Source: Arabidopsis thaliana (taxonomy: Eukaryota > Streptophyta > Magnoliopsida > Brassicales > Brassicaceae). From it: a DNA stretch of 64,000 nucleotides. Positions 36,757 to 47,770 of this stretch are shown here, in pieces. The first letter of the stretch is position 1, and every line of letters starts with the position of its first letter. The position numbers were made by a program, and so were the translations under genes. The notes below the pieces were generated by a model, which worked only from the letters and a program-made list of their open reading frames with translations, was not told the DNA's origin and did no database searches. The stretch covers positions 18,111,261-18,175,260 of the forward strand of contig NC_003074.8 of assembly GCF_000001735.4 (NCBI RefSeq), read 5' to 3'.

Positions 36757-38727
36757 ATGATTAGACCAACGTTTGGTTTACTAGTCTTTTTGGCTATATT
36801 CCTTTTTCCGGCGATTGAATCCCGGAGTCACCGAAATTCGGTGACTTCCAAGATTGAATTTTCAGCGCTGAATTGCCGGAAACATAGTGCAATACTGACT
36901 GATTTTGGTGCGGTTGGAGATGGAAAAACTTCTAATACAAAAGCGTTTAGAAATGCCATAAGCAAGCTCAGCCAAATGGCAACCGATGGCGGAGCTCAAC
37001 TCGTAGTACCTCCCGGAAAATGGCTTACCGGAAGTTTTAACCTTACAAGCCATTTCACTTTGTTCATCCAGCGAGGTGCTACCATCCTTGCATCTCAGGT
37101 AAGTGTGTTTAAAACCGTTTCATTCATATTTTTAAAAAACTTAAGAACAATAGTGACTAGAGTGTAATTGAATAGAATTAAACGTTTCTACGTTTAGTTT
37201 TTGGTTTAGGTTGTGTTGGATCCGAATTAAACGTCTCTACGTTTCATATACCATAACAATCTATACTGATGACCAAATCACACTACTCCTAATGAATCAA
37301 ATTTTGCCTAGTAGAGACGTTGACGTTAGAATTTTTTCTAAAGCACCTCGTACATTTAATACACATATCTAAATATTGCACCCGGTTTGTTTTCGACCTA
37401 TATAACGAATTAATATGTCTTTACAAAAACCAAATCCGTTCTTGACATAAACAGGATGAATCTGAATGGCCAGTTATCGCTCCATTGCCATCGTACGGGA
37501 AAGGAAGAGACGGAACCGGAACCGGGAGATTCAACAGTCTCATCTCCGGTACAAACCTAACCGACGTGGTTATCACTGGTAAGTTCCAACGCAATATATC
37601 ACACCATGATATGCTTGATCATATATTCCGATTCTTATTTTGATTGTTTTCTTGATTATAGGTAACAACGGAACGATCAACGGACAGGGACAGTATTGGT
37701 GGGACAAATTCAAGAAGAAGCAGTTCAAAATAACAAGACCGTACTTGATCGAGATCTTGTTCTCCAAAAACATTCAAATCTCGAACATCACATTGATCGA
37801 TTCGCCGTCGTGGAATATTCATCCTGTCTATTGTAATAGCGTCATTGTCAAATCCGTCACCGTTCTTGCTCCCGTCACTGTTCCCAACACCGACGGTATC
37901 AATCCAGGTAATGTTTATCCTACGTGGCAACCTTATTATCCTACCTGGCATTTCTAAAATCTGACTTGGCACAATGTCATCCTCTGTTTTTGTTTGGGTT
38001 TCCAACGGCTCTGTTTCTTGTTTTTTCAGATTCTTGCACAAACACATTGATCGAAGACTGTTACATAGTCTCCGGAGACGACTGCATCGCCGTCAAAAGC
38101 GGTTGGGACCAATACGGAATCAAATTCGGAATGCCGACGCAGCAACTCTCGATCCGACGGCTGACATGCATCTCCCCAAAGAGTGCAGGAGTAGCCTTAG
38201 GAAGTGAAATGTCCGGAGGAATCAAAGACGTTAGAATCGAAGATGTAACTCTAACCAACACCGAATCCGCCATCCGAATCAAAACTGCGGTGGGACGTGG
38301 CGCTTACGTCAAGGATATTTACGCTAGGAGGATCACAATGAAGACGATGAAATATGTTTTCTGGATGAGTGGAAACTACGGTAGTCATCCTGACGAAGGA
38401 TTTGATCCCAAGGCGTTGCCGGAAATTACTAATATCAATTACCGCGATATGACGGCGGAGAATGTTACAATGTCAGCGAGTCTCGACGGGATTGATAAAG
38501 ATCCGTTTACGGGTATTTGTATCTCGAATGTGACTATAGCTTTGGCGGCTAAGGCTAAGAAAATGCAGTGGAATTGTACAGATGTGGCTGGAGTTACCAG
38601 CAGAGTTACGCCAGAGCCATGTAGTTTGTTGCCTGAGAAGAAAGCTCAGGCGAAGAATGTTGACTGTGCGTTTCCGTCTGATTTGATTCCGATTGAGAGT
38701 GTTGTATTGAAGAAGTGCTTTCTTTGA
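36757..38727 (+). CDS. Glycoside hydrolase family 28 (polygalacturonase-like), secreted
   Basis: Four coding exons, 36757-37098, 37455-37578, 37662-37907 and 38030-38727, give 469 residues. A signal peptide is clear (FGLLVFLAIFLFPAIES), so the protein enters the cell wall pathway. The right-handed beta-helix carries GH28 signatures: NTDG (231-234), D238, SGDDCIAVKSG (GDD 253-255) and RIK (320-322). The usual GHG motif with the third catalytic-site histidine is absent; the equivalent region reads SPKSAGVALGSEMSGG. The acidic residues are retained, so hydrolysis is plausible. The divergence fits the plant subgroup annotated as pectin-lyase-like, whose substrate may not be plain polygalacturonan. 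The ATG follows directly on a 5'-UTR intron acceptor. Confidence 0.9.
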
Positions 38728-39183
38728 CGTAGTATAGTGATATTAACAGATTAAGATGCATTAATACTTTATATGAAATTTCATTATAATGAAATAAGAA
38801 GCCAAAATCCGTATTAAAGCACTCTTAGTCTTACTTAGAATGTTCACAAAGCATGTTCTGGTTCAAGAAGCAAACCAAGTTGACTTTTTCTTTTGTTGTT
38901 GTTGTCGTTAAAGTTGACTTGTGATCGATTATTGAAGATAATCAGCTTGTGGTTAAGTCCTGTTTTAAGTTTTAACATTTAGTTAGGAGTGGATAAGGTT
39001 TGAGTGAGGATTTAACACAGAAGCTAATAGGATGTGTGATAATGATCTTCTCCATAAAACAGAGAAGCAAGGTAGCAACAAAATCGAAGATTTAAGGATA
39101 AAAAAGCAGAGTGTGATACACAAGAATTAAAATCCAAAAGATGACAAAGATAAAAAGTTTCTTCAAGCTATGAAGAAAGATAC
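38728..39183. other. Convergent 3' region between GH28 gene and RPL13C
   Basis: The part from about 39040 to 39183 is RPL13C 3' UTR. It resembles the 3' flank of RPL13B at about 55565-55710, with shared words such as AGAGAAGCAAGGTAGCA and GATTTAAGGATAAAAA. Confidence 0.6.
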
Positions 39184-40152
39184 TCACTTCTTCTCTTCTT
39201 TCTCAGCCTCAGCAGCTCTCTTGGCTCTAACACCAGCATGTCTCTTGTTTATGCCCTCTAGACGGATCTTGTCATAAGCATTGAACAATTTCATGTCAGA
39301 TGTCAGCTTCACAAGCTCCATTGTTGGCATTTCACGAACGATAGGCATGTGATCTACTTGGACTTGTGTTGCATTGGCCAACTCTTGTTGTGCAGAATCA
39401 CCAACCTAAACACAAACAAAAGCATAACAACAAAGAGATCATATCCAAATCCATTCCATTCATACAGTCCACTGAACCCTAAACCAGTTGCTTGCGAAGG
39501 AGTACCTTGACCGTTCGGGCACAGCGCGGGAAGATAACCAACTTAGCCTTGTAGGTTTTCAGCCTCTGGACGTTGGTTTGAAAACCCTCCAAAGACCGGT
39601 TCTTGCGATGATGGTCAACAGAAATACCGATTGTAGGAGCCAACTTCTTGGGGATACCAGCAGCCTAAATTTATCAACAATCAGAAAGAAAAAACAATTT
39701 AAACGATATCCAACAAGAAACAAAACACAAAAGCTAATGAAGAACAGAGAGATATTACAAACCTTTAGCTCTTCAAGAGTGAATCCTTTACCGGCTCTGA
39801 CTTTCATGTTGTACGTAAGAGTCTGAGCATGTACAACAGGTCGGATAGGTCCAGCAGTGGGACGGGGAAAGATCTTCACAGCCTTATTCTGCCTCGCTGA
39901 GTAAACATTACACACCAAATAATCAAATTGAGATGGGATTATGGTAAAACTTCTAATAAAACCATGGCACATAAAACCAAAAAAAAATATAGTAGTGGTG
40001 ACATTAAGATAGCAAAAGCAGTAGTAGTGGTGACATTACTACTAACCAATTCTTCTTCTGGTTTTCATGGCAGGTTGGTTGAACGAAGTTTTGACATAGT
40101 TTTCCCACTTCTTTTTGAAGTGACCATTGGGGATAACATTATTGTGCTTCAT
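39184..40152 (-). CDS. RPL13C: 60S ribosomal protein L13 (eL13), paralogue C
   Basis: Four coding exons, 40047-40152, 39763-39896, 39506-39664 and 39184-39405, give 206 residues, the normal family length, with no frameshift. It starts [20 protein letters not shown], includes [20 protein letters not shown] and ends in the Lys/Glu-rich [13 protein letters not shown]. Exon boundaries and lengths equal those of RPL13B (55711-56787), including a 5'-UTR intron (40167-40637 on plus). Relative to RPL13B several conserved charged residues have changed (RQKK to RQNK, RRARKVKAG to [13 protein letters not shown] to REMP). That suggests relaxed constraint or specialisation. A telo-box lies upstream at 40685-40694. 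Confidence 0.93.
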
Positions 40153-40684
40153 TTCTTCAAGTCAAGCTGCAAAATCAACAACCACCAACATGTGAATAGT
40201 GCTGCATTAAACCATTACGCTCAAGAGAAGTTAAATGGTATGACTTCACCCTACAAAGCTAAAAGCCATCTAAATGCTATAGCTAGGCTAACATCAAACA
40301 AGAAAAAACAGATTAGAAAATAGAAATATCTTCAGGTTGTAGAAGACGCTTATTAAAACTATAGTAAAGGTGTGACTTGTTAGCAAAACACACCACAAAC
40401 AAACAAAAAACTCATCAATTAATGAAATTCTAACGCAGAACACACAACCGATCAATGAACTCAGAAAAACGCTTATTATATTATCACAGACTCACACTGA
40501 TGCAATCATGAAAGAGAGAGAGAATTACAGAAACAATACAAACTTGGAAGACCGAATTAAGATGAAGTCGAAAACGAATAATACGATCGCTCGGTCTTAT
40601 TTACTTCAAAAACCCTGAAAGAGAGAAGAGAACTCACCCGAGACAACTCGTAGAGAAAAGAGAATTCTCTCACACGTTACCAAA

Positions 40685-40694
40685 AAACCCTAAA
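40685..40694 (-). promoter_or_regulatory. Telo-box upstream of RPL13C
   Basis: AAACCCTAAA sits about 50 bp above the donor of the 5'-UTR intron, close to the expected transcription start. Telo-boxes are typical of ribosomal-protein genes. Confidence 0.6.
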
Positions 40695-41147
40695 TTCTAA
40701 TTCTTATATATGAGCTTCTTTTATTGGCTTCTGAAACGACGTCGTTAGGAAACCAATCGGTCTTCCACCAATTCCCTGACCAACTTGGTTATTGCCTCTC
40801 TAATTCACTTGTACCGGTTTTTACTTGAATTGAACCAAAACCTTCCCTGCGTAATCTAATTTCGGTTTAGCACACTTAAAGAGAGGCTTAGAAATCATTT
40901 ACGGTCTTGTAATTTCAGTTTCGTAGTGGTTCGGATCTTGAAAAACTACAAATCATTTTAATCGTATGAAAGAGATTTTGAATCGGATTGTATTTGTTTA
41001 GATCATGTTGATCCAATTTATTCAGACTAAAACACAACATATATATTTTACTTTCTCATTCCAACATTAGTTGTACAAAAAAAATCACATCAAATCAAAT
41101 TTGGACGAAGAAGATGAACTGAAAACATATTTTTGTATACTAAAAGA
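40695..41147. other. RPL13C promoter / HIPP 3' flank
   Basis: No gene is supported. The distal part is the 3' UTR of the HIPP gene. Confidence 0.45.
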
Positions 41148-42036
41148 CTACATAATAGTACAAGCATGGGGATTATCATCGCTAAACATCGAAGCCGCGA
41201 TCTCATCTCCAGCCACAGCAACCGAGTAATCCGCGGGAGTGTGGAAGAAAGTGTGGACACCACCGGTGGGATCCGTACGGTGTGCATCAGAGTAATAGTG
41301 GTTGGTCACGTAAGAAGGATATTTATAGAAAGAGGCAAAATGGCTATTACCTAACCGGTATGGCCACAGTTCAGCTGCCTTACCGGCACGTCGTACCGCT
41401 TTCAATACCTTCTTTTCCTCTAACCGGTATCCTCGAGCCGTCACTTTTTGGGTTTCCATCTCTACTTCCACTTCTTCCACTCCTGTACGTAAACCAATAA
41501 CAACCGGATAAATTAGTTAAACCATCTGACCATGTGAAAGAACCGGAAAGTTGATGTTCCATTTGAATCGGTTCATTATTCTTAAGAATTTGGTTGAGAT
41601 GTTAAATTTAGATATCTACAAAAATGAAAATAAAAGCATACCAAACTGAAAAATCTTTAATAAAACATATATTGGCTTGAAAAATTAAGAAATATTTGAT
41701 AAAAATAACAGATAGTTTAACTTTGGTTAACATCTTAAAAGTCAAAACCAAACCAAAATTTGTGTAAGCACTCAATACTTAGATTGAACGAAGAAGAAGA
41801 AACATATTTAAAACTCAAAAGCTTTCAATACCTTTAAGCTTGAGTAGAGTCTTCCTAAGCTTAGAAGCACATCCTTCACAATCCAAGTTTGGAACTCTTA
41901 TCTCCACTGTCATCTACAAACACACATTTCAGCTATTACAAATTCAAGCTCTATATCTATTGAAATATTTGTGTGAATTGTAAACCGAGGGCAATAAGTA
42001 AGAAGAATGGAGTGAGGTAGAGATACTCACAGACAT
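41148..42036 (-). CDS. Heavy-metal-associated isoprenylated plant protein (HMA domain, CaaX end)
   Basis: Three minus-strand exons, 42031-42036, 41832-41913 and 41148-41482, give 140 residues. The first coding exon is only six bases (Met-Ser). The HMA fold begins MTVEIRVPNLDCEGCASKL with the metal-binding C14-x-x-C17, followed by TLLKLKGVEEVEVEMETQKV. A central Lys/Arg helix follows, then a Tyr/His-rich stretch (YKYPSYVTNHYYSDAHRTD). It ends Cys-Thr-Ile-Met, a CaaX box predicted to be farnesylated because X is Met. HIPPs bind copper, zinc or cadmium and associate with membranes (family knowledge). The actual metal is not determined here. Confidence 0.92.
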
Positions 42037-44066
42037 GATCTTAAAAACTCAATCCCTTTTAGAAAAATAACCCCCTCCAAGCTTATACTTGGTTATAGAG
42101 AATGAAGCAGTGCACAAAGTCTCCTAAGTGTGTGTGTCTATATATATAGGTCGATTATGTATATGTGTGTGAATAAATACTACTAATATTTTGATTAGTA
42201 TTTTCATATTTTATGATAGTATAAGTTATTATGGAAAGGGTTCTTGGGTTGTGAAATAGGGAGACAAAGGAAGAGCATAGCACGCGTGAAATAGTAACAA
42301 AAAAGGTGTGAGTGTGAGCTTTAGGTTTTCTTCTCTGCCCCAAATCATATCGCTCTCACTCCCTTCCAATTACTTTCTATTTTATTTGCCAACAAATATA
42401 ATTTAAGTTAGGCATCAAATTTATAAACCGATAAATGGTTAATTGATAATGATAATAGAAGCAGTCCCTACTATAAAGCAAACTAATATGAAAATACGGA
42501 TTTATGCAAAGCTTTCGTGAACCCTTCACTTTTTTAGTTCAAATATCTTATCATGTTTTAATATACTTTAGTAATGAAATAATTGAGAAATCTCATTTAG
42601 GAAAATAACAAAAATCGAGAAACCTATAAACTACATTATCTTTTTGGTTTATTAAATTAAATGCAATTTCTTGGAGGCATGATTCATGAATCATGATGAA
42701 ATAATTTGATAAAGAAAATTATATATCAAAGATCGTTTCGAGTAACTAAATTTTCCGATAATACAATGAACTTTTTGAATAACCATTAAAGGTTTTTTTG
42801 ATACATGATGAGGATTCGGTTTAGAATTTGAATTTCGATACTTGACTTTCATTGATAGTAGTATTATATGAAATTAATCAACTTTTTTGTGAATATTATT
42901 GTGAAAATGTAAAAGCAAGAGCGTATAGTCAGATTTTTGATGTGAAGTTGTGATTAAGGTAGGGACATGGATATTTTCTGAAGCATGAGCTTTAATTCAA
43001 AAATGTCAAAGAGGACACTCCTAAAAAGATTTGTTAATCCATCATAATTGGTATTAGCTGCTTTTTCCTCATCATTCTGTTTCCATTTGATTAAGAAGAA
43101 TCAAGACGATGATATTTTCAAATGACGAGTACATATTCCTAAATATATGAGACCTATAATGATCCATTAACTTTGAAATTGGTAACGAATATTCTCACAC
43201 AAAAATGATTATTGTGATATATTAAGCTTCCGCACCACGAAAGCCTAAACCCTTTATTGAACAGTGAACTCCGACCAAGACAGCTCTATATATGCAAATG
43301 TCATGTCGTAACAAAATCGTCGAAACTATATGATATAGTAGAACTAATCACTTAAAAAAAGGGATAAACAAAAAGGGTCCATTTTCTCTAAATCACATGT
43401 GTGCTTTATTGTGGTCCAAATCAATGCTCGGTTTGTTAGTTGTTGTCACTTTTTAAAACTGATATTTAAACATGAACCTAACCGGAAAAGAAGATACATG
43501 ATTACTGATGTCCCTATGTCAATTATTTGATTGGTTCGGATAATTACGATAGATTGTCTATCTTTGCCTCAAAATGCAATTTATTTCAAAACTTTATTAC
43601 AAAAACCTCTATTTCGGGCTTGGGCTTAGTCCTTGATCTTGGCGTCGTCCTAGGCCTTTTATTTTCCCAAAATTCATCTTATTTATAAGTTTTTTTTTAA
43701 TAGAAAATGTCCTTTATAGTACTTTTTTCAAAAATACTACTTATCAAATATATCTTAAACTTTTTCGAATCTTATAAATCGTGTAAAGCAATAAAAAAAC
43801 AGGATTTTATAGTAACGATTCTGTTATTTTCCTTTGTTATTTACCGAATAACTTACAAAAACAATTAGAAGAGTTGCACTTGTGTGTCTCACATTTCACC
43901 TAGAAACTTTAAACATTTATTCCTGGTACACACAACATGACACACCCATCAAAAGTCTTGCAAACATTAAAACACTTTAGTTATAAACCAAACCTTTTCC
44001 TATTCTGGTTCACATGATTCTCTGTCCTTTCCTTTTCTCACACACAAAAAGCTCTCCTTTTCTCTT
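42037..44066. other. 2-kb intergenic region between HIPP and GT90 genes
   Basis: Near 42100-42170 is the HIPP leader and promoter with a TATATATATAG box. The remainder is AT-rich without supported genes or transposon ends. Confidence 0.45.
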
Positions 44067-44086
44067 TCTCTCTCTCTCTCTCTCTC
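44067..44086. repeat. (TC)10 microsatellite in the GT90 5' leader
   Basis: Ten TC units lie about 50 bp upstream of the GT90 start codon, within a longer CT-rich leader (44040-44110). Confidence 0.85.
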
Positions 44087-44137
44087 ACATCTCTCTTCTT
44101 CATCTTTCGTTTCACGATCATTGATTATCAAATTGGC

Positions 44138-46962
44138 ATGCAACAGCAAGGAGAGATGATGAGGAACTCGCCGTCATATACCTCTGCAACGCACTCTCGT
44201 AATTTCGACACCATTTTGTCTCCACTCGTCAAAACCGGCACCGGTGCTTCTAACCGATCCTACGCCTTCTTCTCCATCTTTCTCTTCCTCCTCCTCGGCG
44301 CGTTTCTCTCCACGCGCCTCCTCCTCGATCCCTCCGTACGAACATCTTACTATAAATAGATTCTTGTGTTCTCTTCTAATTACATCAAAACGACAGTCCC
44401 GTTTGTCGTTTGCCACGTCGTATACGGTATTAGTGGCGCTAAAACTCGTTCGCGCCTAATTTGTCGTGTCACCATTACTTTTTTGTCAAACAAGTTTCCT
44501 ACGCTTGACACGTGTCTACACGGGAGCTTTAATAATCACGTGATTGTTTTTAGTCATTAACTAACTACCGGTTTTTGCTAAACGACTTCGTTTTCGTCTA
44601 TAGGTTTTGATAGAGAAAGAAGCGGTGTCCGTGACTGAGAGAGAAACCACTCAATCCCCAGAATACCCTCAGTCGACTAAGCTAATTACGGAAAAACCAA
44701 AAGAGTTTACGCTAAACTGCGCTGCTTTCTCCGGCAACGACACTGGAACTTGCCCAAAGGACAATTATCCGACGAGTTTCCGATCTAGCGCCGGAGAAGG
44801 AGAATCTGACCGTTCTCCATCCGCCACGTGCCCAGATTACTTCCGATGGATTCACGAGGATCTACGGCCATGGGAGAAGACCGGGATCACGAGGGAAGCC
44901 TTGGAGCGAGCCAATGCGACGGCGATTTTCCGCCTGGCGATTATCAACGGGAGAATCTACGTCGAGAAATTTCGTGAGGCTTTTCAGACAAGAGATGTGT
45001 TCACGATCTGGGGATTCGTACAGCTCCTACGGAGATATCCGGGAAAGATTCCGGATCTCGAGCTCATGTTTGACTGCGTTGACTGGCCGGTAGTGAAGGC
45101 GGCTGAATTCGCCGGAGTTGATCAACCTCCACCGCCGCCATTGTTCCGTTATTGCGCGAACGACGAGACGCTCGACATTGTATTTCCCGATTGGTCCTAT
45201 TGGGGATGGTAATTGCTTCTTCTTCAAGCACCCATAACTTATAGGGTTTTGCAATTTCACCACTGAAGTTTTAGATTTGACAAATGAAACCGCACAGACC
45301 ATAGTAAATTTACTTGGTAGCTTAAGGAATATAGCTGTGAGAGTTGTTTAGAGAATGTTAAATGCAAATAGGTTAGTGTTGAGGATTGCATTGGTTTTGT
45401 AGGGCTGAGGTGAATATAAAGCCATGGGAAAGTCTGTTGAAAGAACTAAGAGAAGGAAACCAGAGGACTAAATGGATAGATAGAGAGCCTTATGCTTACT
45501 GGAAAGGGAATCCAACGGTTGCTGAGACGAGACTTGATCTCATGAAATGTAATCTCTCCGAGGTGTATGACTGGAAAGCTCGTTTGTACAAGCAGGTAGT
45601 TGACTCTATGCTCTTGCTCTATGATTCAATTTGTTTAGAGAGTCTCGGATTCGATTCCCATTGCTTGATACTCATCTGCATTACGTAAAAGGAAGTTTTT
45701 TTAAACGGTATGTAGACTCTAGTGCTGACTGCTGTGCTAACTTGAAAGGTTGAGCAACTTTAGTGTGTCTTGTCTTGGCATCTTGGATCTCTGAACATTT
45801 GTATCTAAAAGCTTTTTAATGGAGAACATTAACAGTGATGTATGTACTAATCAACACGAGTTGGATCTATAGTTGATATTGTTGGTTTAGTTCTTAATGG
45901 TTGATGTACTATGGTGCAAAAGTTTGGAGTTTTGGAGTTGTGGTGTTGGTGAATATGTATTTAGTACTTCTCTATGTTCTTAATATTGGTGTGTTTTTGT
46001 AGGACTGGGTCAAGGAATCAAAGGAAGGTTACAAGCAGTCAGACTTGGCGAGCCAATGCCATCACAGGTAGTAGTAGTAGCACAAAAACTTTTAGAGGGA
46101 CCCTTACTTTACTTTTGGAGTTCTAAGAAATACCTTATGCAGGTACAAGATTTACATAGAAGGGTCTGCGTGGTCGGTGAGTGAGAAGTACATTCTGGCT
46201 TGTGACTCGGTGACATTAATGGTGAAACCTCATTACTACGATTTCTTCACAAGAGGTATGTTTCCAGGTCACCATTACTGGCCTGTCAAGGAGGACGACA
46301 AATGCCGTTCCATCAAATTCGCTGTTGATTGGGGCAACTTGCATATGCGAAAGGTATGATATTACTTAAAACGTTATCGAATTACTCTGGGGCTGTGTTA
46401 ATAACTGGTTCTCAAACTCGGTATAATCTTATAATATCTACACCAACACACACACATACACATGTCCATTTATTTCAATTAACACACATTAGGTTGTGAA
46501 TCCTCACACCATTAGTTGCACTTCATGAATGTTTGATTGAAAATCGGGTATAAGTACTCCTAATGTTACCCTCTCACCGTTCTTTTCTCTTACCAGGCAC
46601 AAGACATAGGTAAGAAGGCAAGTGAGTTTGTGCAACAAGAACTCAAGATGGACTATGTGTACGATTACATGTTTCATCTCTTAATCCAATACTCTAAACT
46701 CCTCCGGTTTAAACCCGAGATCCCTCAGAACTCCACTGAGCTCTGCTCAGAGGCAATGGCATGCCCGAGGGATGGAAATGAACGAAAGTTTATGATGGAA
46801 TCACTCGTAAAACGCCCAGCTGAGACAGGTCCCTGCGCCATGCCGCCTCCGTATGATCCGGCATCATTTTATTCAGTTTTGAAAAGGAGACAGAGTACGA
46901 CTAGTAGAATCGAACAGTGGGAGAGTAAGTACTGGAGGAAGCAGAACAAGACCGGTTCGTAA
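44138..46962 (+). CDS. GT90 (CAP10/DUF821, Rumi-like) glycosyltransferase, type II membrane protein
   Basis: Six exons: 44138-44335, 44604-45208, 45403-45595, 46003-46067, 46143-46353 and 46597-46962, giving 545 residues. A single N-terminal signal anchor (AFFSIFLFLLLGAFLSTRLL) is followed by a variable stem and a catalytic domain of the CAP10/KDELC/Rumi O-glycosyltransferase fold. Typical blocks are CPDYFRWIHEDLRPW, FRLAIINGRIYVEKF, PDLELMFDCVDWP, YWKGNPTVAETRLDLM, YKIYIEGSAWSVSEKYILAC and HYYDFFTRGMFPGHHYWPV. A Golgi or ER location and sugar transfer to protein or wall glycans are inferred from the family. Donor and acceptor are unknown. The long second exon encodes most of the stem and the first catalytic half. 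Confidence 0.92.
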
Positions 46963-47770
46963 AATTAGATTGGCGTATAAAGTTTTGGTGTGTAGAGTAA
47001 AAGCACTTGTCAGAATTGTATCGAGTAGTATAAATTAGAAAACATGCGATCTTTATTTTCTTCTCCGTTTTTTTGGTAGAATTTTAACTAATCCATTCTG
47101 TCTAGTGAATTCGACGATACAAAGTTTTAATCGGTAATAAAAGTAAATAAGTTTTGTACGGTTTGATCTTATATCTCTATGACTATGCCTGAATCTAGGA
47201 AAATCCTTATGGTAAATGTTTTATCCTCGTATTGAGTTCTATATTGAAATCACAAAGTTAACTTTTTTTTTTTTTTTCTTCTATCACAAAAGTTAACTTT
47301 AAAATTCAAATTTGGAGCTCAAGTTCAGAATTAGTTAGCTATAACATGGAATGGAACATAATTTGGGACATAGTGAAAGTCTACCTGTCCCACTAAACGG
47401 TCGGTTTGTTCAACGAACCAAACGCTTTAAAAAGTGACAATGTAATATTTGTCCTTTGGCTTTACCCGTTTTGGCAGTACGCTTTTAGTTGTCAAATTGG
47501 CCATTAGATCAAGAGCATCAGTAACAAAAAGACGCAGAGACAACACCAACAAAAAGAAACTCTCCTTTATTGTTGTACTTCAATAATCACTTATCGACTT
47601 TTATTTCCACTTTTGTGATTTAATCTATAACCTTTACCACCATGAAACATATAAAAAGTAACTTTTAAACCAAGAACCAATAATAGAGAACGCATATCCA
47701 TTTGCGTGAAAAGTGAAAACTAGGACTCATCACCGATGATTTTCGAGCAAGATGGTGTTTTCTGTGTGTT
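46963..47770. other. Convergent 3' region between GT90 gene and AAE3
   Basis: 3' UTRs of both genes and AT-rich spacer. No gene is seen. Confidence 0.5.

Noticed and set aside
41133-41500. Plus-strand frames opposite the HIPP gene
   Set aside because: They are antisense shadows of exon 3, whose minus-strand reading gives a coherent HMA/CaaX protein.
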